This document shows positions 34,140 to 45,091 of a stretch of DNA of 64,000 bases, piece after piece. Within the stretch, counting starts at the first letter, position 1. Each line of letters begins with the position of its first letter. The stretch covers positions 51,115,457-51,179,456 of the forward strand of contig CM055104.1 of NCBI GenBank assembly GCA_029204225.1, read 5' to 3'. The notes below the pieces were generated by a model. That model made no database searches. It saw only the letters and a list, made by a program, of their open reading frames with translations, and had not been told where the DNA came from. Source of the DNA: Diphasiastrum complanatum (lineage: Eukaryota; Streptophyta; Lycopodiopsida; Lycopodiales; Lycopodiaceae). The translations under genes and the position numbers were made by a program.

Positions 34140-37100
34140 TTGAAAATGGGCGAAGAAAGAACGAACAGAAACTATTCGACCACCTATATCTGTGAAGACA
34201 TGTGTGCAGCATCGACATCTGACACACATGAGGTGATTCTAGACTCAGGAGCCACCTCACACTCCATGACATCAAGACATATAATGTATGATTTTAGAAG
34301 TGCAGATCTCTCAAGATTCATAGTTCTTGGAGATGGATCTAGACATCAAGTGAACGGTATTGGTTCACTATGGCTCAACACTAATGACAAAGATAGACGA
34401 CTCGAAGATGTTCTGGTCGTGCCTACTCTGCAACAAGACTTGCTCTCTGTAGCAAGAATAACAGATGCAGGGATGCGTGTGACGTTTTCTGACGAAGCAT
34501 GCAATGTGATTGATGCCAATACTAGTACTTTGATTGCTCAAGGCAGAAGGAAAGGGAACCTTTATCATCTGAAGGTATGCCTACCTGAAGATCAGGTGCA
34601 TCAGACTCATGATGACCAACTAGACACTCTGTGGCATAGAAGACTCTGCCACATGAACTCAATGGCACTTTATCAAGCAAGCCATCATGGAGCGATAACA
34701 AGGGTCAGCATCTCAAATGCAACCAGTTCGACCACTTGTGATGCATGTTTGAAAGACAAGATGTCGCGCACTCCATTCATCAAAGACTCCTACAGAACGA
34801 CAAAGATTCTGGAGCTAGTGCATTCTGACATCTGCGGACCATTCAACGTGATCTCAGTAGGAGGTTCAAAATATTATATAATCTTCATTGATGATTATAG
34901 CAAATTTGCCATTTATTTAGAATAATATGAAGCACTTGATAAACTCACAGAATATCTGACTTGGGCTGAGAGATGTATAGGCAGCAAAGTGAAGCAGATC
35001 AGAACAGATCAAGCTGGCGAATACATCTCAAATCGCTTCACTGACTTCTGCAATGATCGTGGCATCATTCACAGAAGAACTGCAGCCTACACACCGCAAC
35101 ACAATGGTGTTGCTGAGCGAAAGAATAGGACCCTGATGGAAGCAGCCATAGGCATGATGGTCTATTCGAAGGCTCCAAGGGCACTGTGGGCTGAAGCAGT
35201 AGCTATAGTCGCATACATCCAGAACAGGATAGGAAAGTCTGGTGTTCCTCACTCGACACCATGCTATGGTGGGGTAGAAAGCCCAACCTTTCTCACGTCA
35301 GAATCTTTGGCTGTGCAGCTTATGCACATATTTCTAATAAGCCTCAAAAGAAGCTTGATGAGAAAGCCAAACAGGGATTTCTGGTAGGTTATGACAACAA
35401 TTCATCATACTATAGAATCTACATGCCAGACACAAACACTGTGAAAATAGTGAGAGATGTCATATTTGATGAGAGCAGGACAATGGCCAATGACGACCCT
35501 ATCAACTACGAAGTTCTGGAAAGACAGTACTATGACCTGTCGCCGATGACAGAGGGAGTAGAAGACGAACACAAAAACAAAGATTTTCGAGTCGCCTCTC
35601 ATTCGAGCGACGAATCTGACAAAGAAAGATTCGAGAGGCAGCCTGCCACAATTCCTGTAAACCAAGATGGTTTCGGACCGAGTAGAGCAGACAAAGGCAA
35701 GGGCATAGCTGTTCCAGGAGGATCTCCCAGAAGGTCGACAAGACCACGAAGAGCGCCAGCAAGATATGTGCCAGGCAGCTCAACTTCCACATCACAAGAG
35801 TTCTGTGGGTTCAGTGGCGAACCACAGACTTTTGAGAAAGTGATTGACAGTCCAGAAAAGGATAGATGGATCCAAGCCATGAACGGAGAGATGCAGTCCA
35901 TGAGGAAGAACCAGCTATGGACGTTGGAGCCATTACCACATAAGTGCAAGACTGTCAAATGCAAATGGGTCTTCAAGTTCAAATACGGACCAGATGAGAA
36001 TGTGACGAAATACAAGGCAAGATTGGTAGCGAAAGATTTCTCTCAGAGATATGCTATTGATTACTCTGAAACTTCTCTCCTATCATCAAACATTTGTCCC
36101 TACATATGTTATTTGCATATGCAACAACTTATGACCTCAGAATCCACATTGTGGATGAGAAGACAACCTTCTTGCATGGCAAACTAGACGAAGAGGTCTA
36201 TATGGATCAACTCCCAGGATATGTCTCGAATTCACTTCTTGACTATGCATGCATAATGCATAGAAGCATCTACGGTCTGAAACAATCAGCCCGACAATGG
36301 TACAAGAAGAAAGATCAAGCCCTGAAATAATTAGGATTCAAGCCTCTGTTGGCTAATTCTAATGTATATGTCAGAGTTATAGATGGGCAGATCACCATTG
36401 TGGATGTGTATGTGGACGACACTCTGATACTTTGCAGGAGTGAGCAACTAATTGCTGAAGTAAAGGCAGACATCTCGAAACATTTTGAGATAGTGGATCT
36501 GGGAGAAGCCAGGTGTTACCTAGGCTTACAAATTAAAAGGGACTATGAGGGAGATAAGCTATACCTTCACCAGTCCAGATACACCCAGAAGATCCTAAAG
36601 GACTCTGGGATGCTGAACTGCAAAGGAGCAAACACTCCAATGCTCGCAAGGACGGTGCGGACGAATGATGACTGTCCAAAGACTGAGGAAGAAGGAGAAC
36701 AAATGCAGCTCACACCTTAAAGGAAGCTGATAGGATCACTGATGTACCTTGTAGATAACACATGTCCTGATATTGCTTATGTAGTATTCAAGATGAGCCA
36801 ATTCTGCACGAATCCAGGCTCGACACATTTGAAGATTGAGAAATGAATTTTGCAATATCTTCAATTAACAAGGGATTACGGGCTGTGTTATTGTTGTGGT
36901 GCAAGTTTCAGGATACTTTCCTACAGCGATGCTAGCTGGGCATCTCTCAAGGACGACTGTAAAAGCGTCTAAGGAGGATGCACCATCGCATCAGGAGCAG
37001 CAGTTCTCTGGGTCAGCAAGAAGCAGACCATTGTAGTCCAGTCATCATGTGAAGCAGTATATGTTGCAGCAGCAAAGATGGCCAACGAGATAATCTGGTT

Positions 37101-37396
37101 AAGACAGTTCCTAGACGAATTGGGCGAAACAAGGAACGAGCTCCTGATCTTGTAGATGGACAACACCTCTGCAATATAGCTGATGAAAGATCTCGTGTTC
37201 CATTCCAGAACGAAGCACATTGCGATTAAGTACCACTTGATAAGGGATCTAATTGAAAAGAAGATGTTGCAGACCAGCTTAATCTGAACGAGAGACATGG
37301 TTGCTGACATCTTCACCAAAGCCCTGGACAAAGGACTCTTTGAGAGACAGAGGAGCAGTCTCGGGATCATAAAGCTATCATGCTTTGAGAGAGAGC
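34140..37396 (+). pseudogene. Copia B Pol (protease, integrase, RT, RNase H), broken
   Basis: The protease site DSGATSH lies at 34242-34262. The gag-pre-integrase follows (LWHRRLCHMN), then integrase with HSDICGPF, RTDQAGEY and AERKNRT, whose acidic residues fit the catalytic triad. A stop occurs at 34923. A frameshift near 35260 leads to the frame 35261-36187 (FGCAAYAHIS, then a basic linker and RT start WIQAMNGEM). A second shift near 36090 gives the frame with KTTFLHG and SIYGLKQSARQW. The RT double-Asp motif VYVDD is at 36406-36420. RNase H follows with YSDASWA, SCEAVYVA and MDNTSA, interrupted by several stops (for example 36718, 36846, 36972). Domain order protease-integrase-RT-RNase H is that of Ty1/Copia. 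It is complete in domains but not functional. Confidence 0.87.
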
Positions 37397-38423
37397 TGAA
37401 GAAACAAAATGTTTCTAAGTACAAAGCCTTGCTAGCTTTCAGCCCTCAACCTGATGAAGATGTTCGCGAACACAAAAGTCAGGAGACACGAAACACAAAA
37501 AGTTTCGCGAACACGAAAGTCAAAGGAGACGAAGACGAACAGTTCGCAAACACGAAAGATTCATGAATGAGAATCTTTTGCGGTCCAATATGAGAGAAAG
37601 GCAGACGAGCAAAACGAAACCAACGACGCGACACAAAAATGTCGCGAAACCCATTTTGCCCTCACGCTCCAAAGAGTACCAGCAAAGATCACGCAAGTAC
37701 CCAAAAGTACAAAAATCTGATCTGATGGCATGATGTCAACAGATACTCCCTAGGTCATGGCTAATCTTCCACTCTTGTAATTCCATGATTAGTTGTAGAT
37801 GCTTAATCACTCTAATCTTAGATTTACATAGAGCGACTATAATTACTGGATGATTCTTGACATATAGATCAACAGAGCACACATACAGTGTAATGTAGTA
37901 GTCTGATGCTAGTAAGCAATCAAGACGAAATACAGATAACAAGTCCGCCTGCGTGCGAGACGAGTTCTGTGATCAGGATCCATAGAGATCCAAAAGTCCG
38001 CTAGTAAGCGAGACATACATCCCTGAGAGAAGTGTATCTCTCTCACACCAGCGCACTGCGTGGATTTGCATGCAGTGCTTGAAAAAATTAAAGAAAAATC
38101 AATATAGATGATTTTTTTTGTTGTGTCTGATCTCGAATGCTAATGCGTCTACTGTTTATTCGTGTGTCTAACTAAGTTTCCTTGTTCATTTGAGTTCCGC
38201 ACCTTGGTTGAAACTATGTTGAATGCTGCATTAATTTTATAAACTTAGATCAATAGTGCTTGACTACACTCTGGAGGACTGTAGGAGTGATTCAGTTGGT
38301 AGTGTCCAGCAATCGCATCTAAACTCCATCTCAGGCTAAAGAGAGAGTCATTGTTTCTTCACGAAAGCTTCACAATCCTCCTCATACTCTCAACAGTGGT
38401 ATCAGAGCATATCACACTCAACA
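37397..38423 (+). repeat. Right LTR of Copia B
   Basis: This 1027-bp LTR has GTTCGCGAAC at 37462-37471. The second palindrome has decayed to TTCGCAAAC. It also contains the embedded primer-site copy near 38397-38407, so the extra copy belongs to the LTR itself and not to the leader. Confidence 0.87.
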
Positions 38424-38550
38424 TCCACCCAGGGGAAGAGTCCTTCGCTCTTGAGTATCAAAGATGTCTTAACTTTCCAGGCTAGAAAGTTAGATCCTGA
38501 AGAATCAAGTATTGTGCAGATCTTGCTCTGCATGTTGCTGATTGAAGCCA
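38424..38550 (-). pseudogene. Copia A Gag N-terminal piece
   Basis: The minus strand encodes the first ~40 residues of Gag (ASISNMQSKICTILDSSGSN, then FLAWKVKTSLILKSEG, ending LFPWVDG). The next codons lie at 32101 across Copia B. Its start codon falls at the edge of the solo LTR at 38551, where the LTR supplies the last base. Confidence 0.82.
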
Positions 38551-39706
38551 TGTTGATAGATCCCCTGCTCTAGAGGACCTGTTGTTTACTCGTTTCTCTG
38601 ATTCTTTCTACTTCTTCAGAACCATTTCTGCCTGTTACCAGACTTAAAGACATTCGTTAGATGTCTTCTTGATTTAACAATGCCAACCCAAGCAGAAGGG
38701 ACAGAGTGTCGTTTTAGTATTTTCTTTATGTCCTGCCTGTCAGAGGACAACTCAGGGACGTCGCTCTTGAATGCACTTACATTCTACATGGATGCAAGCC
38801 AAGAACGCTCATTTACAGATCAGCATACAAACCAATGAACGTTGTACAGATTCTACAGCTACCTACACTTAAAACGGACTGAAATCAAAGCCTACACTAC
38901 ATTAACACTGAACTACCTTGCATAAATTGACAAAACAATAAACAAGAAACTAATCTACAGCATGTTAGAAGTCCAAGAATCAAGAAACCAACCAGCCTTT
39001 TGATTCTTGGACGTCCCAAGAACATCAATAACTGGATTGTACAGAGATATGCAAGAATCACACCACAGATCCAGCCTATTTAGTTTACTTGAATGCTGGC
39101 TCCTGCATTAATCCACAAGAAAACAAGAAATCTAATCCACAACTAGGAAAACAAGAAAACTAATCCACTCTAAATCCACAACCACACACAATATGAATGG
39201 AAGGGCATGATCATAGGGACATCACTCAAGAAAACCATCATGATCAAGGAGCTTAGTGTAGCATCAAACTCATGGGAAATCGTCTTATTAAGCATGGATA
39301 GATACAATGCAAAAAGTTTCTTTTCACAAAGAGGGAGTCTCTTAAATAAGCAAGAGAGCTCCTTAGGTGGCATCCTAGTGGAATTTCCACATTTCACAAA
39401 TTACAAGTGGAATAATGCTCTCCACTAGAAGTCACCATCAAAAGGTGGCTCACTCTACTTTCTTTAAGAGAGGTCTACTTGCATTTATTACATTTGCTTA
39501 GAAATACTAGGTCCTACATGGTCATTCCATCTTCCGGGATTCACCATGAGGCTTACACAGTTCTTGCATGTCTTTCCTAGCTAGTATTTCTCGGCTCTCA
39601 GTCTTCATTAGTCTCATCTTCTCAGAGACCTCCTCGGTCTAAGGTGAGAGGTGCTCTTGAGTTGCTCTGTCCGAGTATCTTGGGGATTTGTCAGAATCAG
39701 CCAACA
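38551..39706. mobile_element. 1156-bp solo LTR at the Gag start of Copia A
   Basis: The insert begins TGTTG and ends CAACA. It is flanked by the perfect 5-bp duplication AGCCA (38546-38550 and 39707-39711). No primer site, coding domain or second LTR lies inside. The target is the ATGGCT start of Copia A Gag on the minus strand. No other copy of this LTR was seen in the window. Confidence 0.85.
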
Positions 39707-39711
39707 AGCCA

Positions 39712-39828
39712 TTGCTTCTTGAAGTCTGTTCCCTTGTTGATGGTTGTTTGTCTGAATGCTTCGCCTCCTGGATCTGTTAGCTTCTTGGTTATGTTAGAAT
39801 ATGACAGGATAGCTTGCTCTGATACCAC
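39712..39828 (-). other. Copia A leader and primer binding site
   Basis: GCTCTGATACCA at 39816-39827 is the complement of the initiator tRNA-Met primer site. The leader matches the leader of Copia B base for base over most of its length. Here the LTR and primer site meet directly, without the extra 28-base unit of B. Confidence 0.82.
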
Positions 39829-40834
39829 TGTTGAGAGGTATGAGGAGGATCGCAGCCGCAAAGCTTTTGCGAAGGAACCATGACTCTCTCTTTTGCCTCG
39901 GATGGAGTTCAGAAGCGATTGTTGGACACTGCCAACTAAATCACTCCTACAGTCCTCCAGAGTGTAGTCAGGCACTGCTGATCTACATTTATAAAATTAA
40001 TACAGCATTCAACATAGTTTCAACCAAGGTGCGAAATTCAAATGAACAAAAAAATTTAGTTAGACACATGAATAAACAGCAGACGCATTAGCATTCGAGA
40101 TCAAACACAGCAAGAAAATCATCTATATTGATTTTTCTCTGATTTCTTCAAGCACTGCATGCAAATCCACGCAGTGCGCTGGCATGAGAGAGATACACTT
40201 CTCTCACGGATGTATGTCTCGCTTACTAGCGGACTTTTGGATCTCTATGGATCCTGATCATAGAACTTGTCTCGCATGCAGACAGACTTGTTGTCTGTAT
40301 TTTGTCTTGATTGCTTACTAGCATCAGACTACTACATTACACTCTATGTGTGCTCTGTTGATCTATATGTCAAGTATCATCCAGTAAGTATAGTCGCTCT
40401 ATGTAAATCTAAGATTAGAGTGATTAAGCATCTACAGCTAATTAGGGAATTACAAGAGTGGCAAATTAGCCATGACCTAGAGAGTATCTGTTGACGTCAT
40501 GCCATCAGATTAGATTTTTGTACTTCTGGGTACTTGTGTTTTCTTTGTTGGTACTCTTTGGAGCGTGAGGGCAAAACGGGTTTCGCGACATTTTTCGTGT
40601 CGCGTCGTTGGTTTCGTTTTGCTAGTTTGCCTTTCTCTCCTATTGGACCGCAAAAGATTCTCGTTCGTGAATCTTTCGTGTTCGCGAACCGTTCGTCTTC
40701 ATCTCCTTTGACTTTTGTGTTCGTGAAACTTTTCGTGTTTCGTGTCCCCTGACTTTCATGTTCGCGAACATCTTTGTCATGTTGAGGGCTGAAAGCTAGC
40801 AAGGCTTTGTAGTTAGAAACATTTTGTTTCATCA
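39829..40834 (-). repeat. 5' LTR of Copia A
   Basis: The 1006-bp LTR is the reverse complement of the LTRs of B, with ends TGATGAAAC and CTCTCAACA. Two GTTCGCGAAC palindromes (40680-40689 and 40760-40769) stand 80 bases apart, as in the left LTR of B. Its outer edge meets the cut LTR of element G at 40835. Confidence 0.85.
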
Positions 40835-41520
40835 AATACAAGCAGGATAGGATTTAAACGTAGAACTTGCCCATCAAGTTTAGGCTTTTGCGGTATCCGT
40901 AATGGCTTAAGTTATTTAGTTCTAAGTTTAAACTACCATGGACACTGCACATAGATATGTAGTTTCCAGTTATTTCAAGTTATGTAAAAGTTAGTCACAA
41001 AGGTCCATTGGGGGTTTGTCCCATGGCACCAATGTGATTCAAAGTTAAGTTAGTCCCATAGTGCATTTTTGTAAGTGACCACCACTCCAAGTATATATAA
41101 GAGTGGAAGAGTCCATTTTCGACAAGAACCTCATTTGCAATACATGCCTATCTTTCTCTCTGAGTGTTCTCCCTTGTGTGGTTCCATGTATTGTGTTGCT
41201 TCACATTGTACTGTATATTCTTCATCTGGAAATAGGTTAAGTTAATCTAGGCCCTCCATTCTCTAGTAGCGTAAGCCTTAGAAGAGGAGATTTAGTTTAG
41301 GGTGTTATCTTTTAGGTTGAGCCGTCATTTGTTATAAACTAAGGAGAGAAAAGAGAGAAGAGTGGATCTTACCTATCATAATACTCACCACCATGCTCAT
41401 GGCTGTCTTCTTGCATCCATATCCATGCTAGCTGAAAATAGCCTTAGTGAGGGTTAGTTGGGAGAAGCCATAACTCGTACTAGTTGGAGCTATAGCTAGA
41501 AGGATGTTGAAGATCCAACA
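40835..41520 (+). repeat. Left LTR of element G, 5'-truncated
   Basis: It aligns with the right LTR from AATACAAGCA onward. It has a TATA box TATATATAA at 41092-41100. Its first ~53 bases are missing where Copia A begins. Confidence 0.85.
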
Positions 41521-41537
41521 TTGGCACCGTTGTCGCT
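41521..41537 (+). other. Primer binding site of element G
   Basis: TTGGCACCGTTGTCGCT lies directly after the LTR. It resembles the tRNA-Asp primer site of plant Athila/Tat elements with about three mismatches. Confidence 0.6.
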
Positions 41538-41989
41538 CTTCTTCACCATCTTTGCTTGTTCTCTAGCTTTTGTTTTTTGTTTTAAGCTATTTATTACTTT
41601 GTCTAGCTTAGTATTTTTTTCATTTCTCGTTCTAATACCCTTTGTAGCTTGTATTTCTGTTCTTTCTTTGTTCTACAGCATGGTCGCAGGTTAAGATCGC
41701 CGTTCTTCAAGGGAGGAGATGGGCTCCAAGAACTTTTGACTGCACCATTGTGACAATGGAGTTTTTGCTTGTTTGTAGGTTGCAAGATCTAAGTTGAAGG
41801 AGAGGCCCAACCAGCATCCTTCCACACCCATCAGCCGGCCATCTTCCACGCTCTTCCACAGCCTCCCTTGCACGCTCTTCTAGCCCTGGAGATCCATATC
41901 CTTGGCTGGCCATCAAGCATTGTGGATAACAACCATCTCTGTGTGTGGTACTCTATGGGAGTTACGTTGTACAAAAACATACCTACCCA

Positions 41990-42071
41990 AGCGCAAGCAT
42001 CTCCAATGCAGATTCACACAAGCAGCTAGAAGCGCAAGCATCTCCAATGCAGATTCACACAAGCAGCTAGA
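41990..42071. repeat. 41-bp tandem duplication in the G leader
   Basis: Two identical 41-bp units starting GCGCAAGCATCTCCAATGCA lie at 41990-42030 and 42031-42071. The identity suggests a recent event. Confidence 0.92.
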
Positions 42072-42309
42072 AGCTCATCTTCCCTGCGAGTTAGCATTAG
42101 TGGTAGCAGAAAACCTCTCTGTTCAGGCCTTCGATCGTTGAGATTCATCTCCAACAGCCAATCTCCCTCAATGCGCCGCCCTCTCTACTGATCTCTAATA
42201 CTTGCTAAATCCTGAGCCTCCCCTTTTCAAGCAACACCCATGCCCAACCTGACCCTGTCCCACACTAGCTGGAAGTCTGAATCTTGGCAGCCAACATCGT
42301 TTTCTATAG

Positions 42310-42545
42310 CCACAACGGGTTCTGTAGCCCACGACAGTCATTCACCAGCGTCTTTCGAACAGCCACAGCCCTGTTTTAGGCAGGGTTTGATTTGATTCAA
42401 CAGGGCACATTATGCAATTCTTCTATCTGTAGCCCACGGCAGTCATTCAACAACGTTTTTCCAATAGCCATCTGCCTCGTTTTAAGCATGGATTGTTTTG
42501 ATTCAACAGGGCACATTCAACAACGTTTCTCCAACAACCATCAGC
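42310..42545. repeat. Degenerate ~115-bp repeats in the G leader
   Basis: Units sharing GTAGCCCACG, CAGTCATTCA and GATTCAACAGGGCACATT recur about every 90-115 bases, with a shorter third copy. Confidence 0.7.
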
Positions 42546-42759
42546 CTCGTTCCACACTCTATCTGATTTCGAAGTTCACCCAGCTTTGTGAAATATCTAT
42601 CCTCTCTAAGTGTAGTCAGTCTAATTTATTATATATGACTTATTCACCTTAGCCTCTGAATAAGACACGTTTCTCATCTCTCACTGATAAGACTGTTCTT
42701 GGAAAAGGTGATGATACAAAGCTTGAGATTAAGGTTAGCAGTCATTCCAGGCAGTTCCA

Positions 42760-44720
42760 CAATTGTGTGAGTCATTTCAAGGTGTTTTTTTTTGTCTTTT
42801 TCCGATCTGTGAGCGAGTTCCTAAATCGTCAGTCAGGTGTGCGAGTGCTTACTGTCTGCTGTGCGAGACATTTTTGTCAATTTCGAATCATTACCTCTAC
42901 CATTATGTTGCATGAGTCATATTCCTATGCGAGTCATCTTCTATGCGAGTCATTTCCACGGTTTCTATCTCTACGAGTCCAGGTTTGTGCGAGTCATTTT
43001 TAGATTTATGCAAGTCATTTTAGCCTTTGCGGGTACTGAGCTTCTTGTGCGAGTCATCTTGTGGGCGAGTCATTTTCATAGTGTGCGAGTAAGTTCCCAC
43101 GTACGAGTCATTTTTCACCCCGAGTCGTGTGCGAGTACCTCCTGTGCGAGTCATTCCCACGGATTCTAGCTCCATAGGTACAGGTTTGTGCGAGTCATAT
43201 TCTGGTACGAGTCATCTTCCAAGTCTGGGTGGGTCATTTTGAATTGTTCCCCTGTGCGAGTCATTTCTAGTTCATTCGGGAATCCTTCAACCATGTGCGA
43301 GCCAGTTTGAGATGGTTTTCACCTTCTTCTGACCTGTGCGAGTCATTTCGAGATGGTTTTCATCTCCTTTTGACCTGTGCGAGTCATTTCAAGGTATTTT
43401 TTAGCTTCTTCTGACCTGTACGAGTAATTATGAGATGGACTGTGCAAATACTCTATTTTCAACTCTTGAATACCTCTCTACCAAAGTTTAGGGTTGCCAC
43501 TGTGATTTTTTGCCTACTCTATCACCAGTGGTAAAATATAGAGCAAAAAATGGCTATTTTTGCATAGTTCTTCATGGTAAGTATTCACACACAGATAAAA
43601 CATCTCTAGACGTTCCCCAGTGAAAACTATAACACCTGTGCGAATACTCTACTTACATTTCTTGACCCCGAATTCGAAAAAGGCCTCCGAGCACTCCATG
43701 CAAGATTTTCACCATTCTCACATCCTACCAGGATTCACTCGCACACCTGTTATGCGAGTAGCAAACAGCCTGTTTTTTTTGGAATTTCTCACTCGCACAA
43801 CTGTTTTTCAGTGCCCACAGTGGGTTAGATCCCTCAATCGGTACTGTGCGAGTATCAAACTTGCTTGTGCGGGTCATTTTTGAAGTATCCAGGATTGTGC
43901 GAGTGGTCCCCTATGCGAGTCATTTCTAGTTCTTTTGGGGACATTTCAAAACCTTTGCGAGTCATTTTCAGGTTTGTACGAGTCATTCTGTTCCCTTGTG
44001 CGAGTCATTTTCTAGCTATTTTGGGAACCTTTCAAACTTGTGCGAGTTATTTCCAAGTCTGTGTGAGTCATCTTTCAACTTTGTGCGAGTCATCTTTTCA
44101 ACCCACTGGGAGTCATTTTGACTTGTTCCCCCTATGCGAGTCATTTTTGTCGATTCTGCATCATTACTTCTACCATTATGTTGTGCGGGTCATTTTTTGT
44201 GTTGTGCGAGTCATTTATGTGTTGTACGAGTCATCTTTGGAGTTGTACGAGTCATTTTTCATCGTGTGCAAGTAAGTTATTGTGTTCGAGTCATTTTCCA
44301 CCCTATCTATGCGAATCATTTTGACTTCGTTTTTCCATCATTCAGATCTATGCGAGTCATTTGATTAGTTTTTTGCATTATTTAGATTTGTGCGAGTCAT
44401 TTTGACTTAATTTCTGTGCGAGTCATTTTGACTTGCTTTTTGCATTGCTCACCCAATGCGAGTAGGTTGACATCTTCCTGGTTTTCAGCTAGTGAATCCG
44501 TTTTTCGACATTCATCCATCTATTCCTAAGCCAAGAAGCAGGTGTGCGAGTTCGTAAATCTTCAGTCAGGTGTGCGAGTGCTTACTATATGTTGTGCGAG
44601 TGCATAAACCCTCAGAAGTTTGTTGTGCGCGTCATTTTTTGAATTTTGCAAGTCATTTTTTGAATTTTGTGAGTCATTTTTTGAATTGTCCAAGTCATTT
44701 TTGAGAGACAATTTTTGGCA
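42760..44720 (+). repeat. GAGTCAT motif array in the G leader
   Basis: About 30 copies of GAGTCAT, most within TGTGCGAGTCATTTT, lie on the same strand at irregular spacing of some 15-100 bases. Many further copies differ by one base (CAAGTCAT, GGGTCAT, GAGTTATT). A block with TCAGTCAGGTGTGCGAGTGC occurs at about 42829 and again near 44563. A second block with ACCATTATGTTG occurs near 42900 and 44173, so part of the array grew by larger duplications. Short frames through it encode only VRVIF or CASHF repeats and look non-coding. Confidence 0.9.
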
Positions 44721-45091
44721 AGATCTGGACTTGTGCAACTTCCTAGGCATGTGTGCGAATTCTACCTAGAGAGATTCACTTGTGATCACAATGAAGCCCC
44801 ATAATTTCAAGCACTTGAAAGTTAGTAAGATCAACATCATATGGTTCCACTCAAGAAAATCCGAGCTCTTGCATATGCACATTGCACCTAGAATTGTACA
44901 TATCCATCTTCCATCGCCAACAATCCTATCATGATGAATCTGGTTTGATAGCCTTAGGCACCTCTAGTAGGGAAAGCCTTGGAAGTGTCCTAGTAGGAAG
45001 CCATAGATCCGTCACGATAAGTTTGCCAAATCTGTCAATATCAACATCAATCACTCGTCACCTAAGTGCGTAGAATATCTGCTAGATCACG

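Larger units (their letters stand above)
32102..38423 (+). mobile_element. Near-complete Copia element B inserted in Copia A
   Basis: LTRs lie at 32102-33080 and 37397-38423, both starting TGAAGAAACAAAATG and ending ACTCAACA or GCTCAACA. The primer site TGGTATCAGAGC follows at 33082-33093. A purine tract, TTGAGAGAGAG, precedes the right LTR. The flanks TCCAT (32097-32101) and TCCAC (38424-38428) are the target duplication with one change, inside the gag of A. The left LTR lacks about 46 bases present in the right one. Confidence 0.9.
31018..40834 (-). mobile_element. Copia element A, interrupted twice and 3'-truncated
   Basis: The pieces are the 5' LTR 39829-40834, primer site and leader 39712-39828, gag start 38424-38550, and the rest of gag plus protease start 32101-31018. 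The gaps between pieces are a solo LTR (38551-39706) and the whole of Copia B (32102-38423). Similarity to B stops near 31018, shortly after the protease site, so integrase, RT, RNase H and the 3' LTR are lost. A and B are the same family and insert head to head. Confidence 0.85.

Noticed and set aside
35599-36015. 138-residue minus-strand frame inside Copia B
   Set aside because: It is antisense to the pol frame, which has recognisable RT sequence.
42837-43169. Open plus-strand frames with VRVIF and CASHF repeats
   Set aside because: They are translations of the GAGTCAT array, lack domain motifs, and the same repeat is read in different frames.
42760-44720. CRISPR-like array of short repeats
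   Set aside because: The unit is short, spacing is irregular, there are no uniform spacers, and the context is a plant LTR element.
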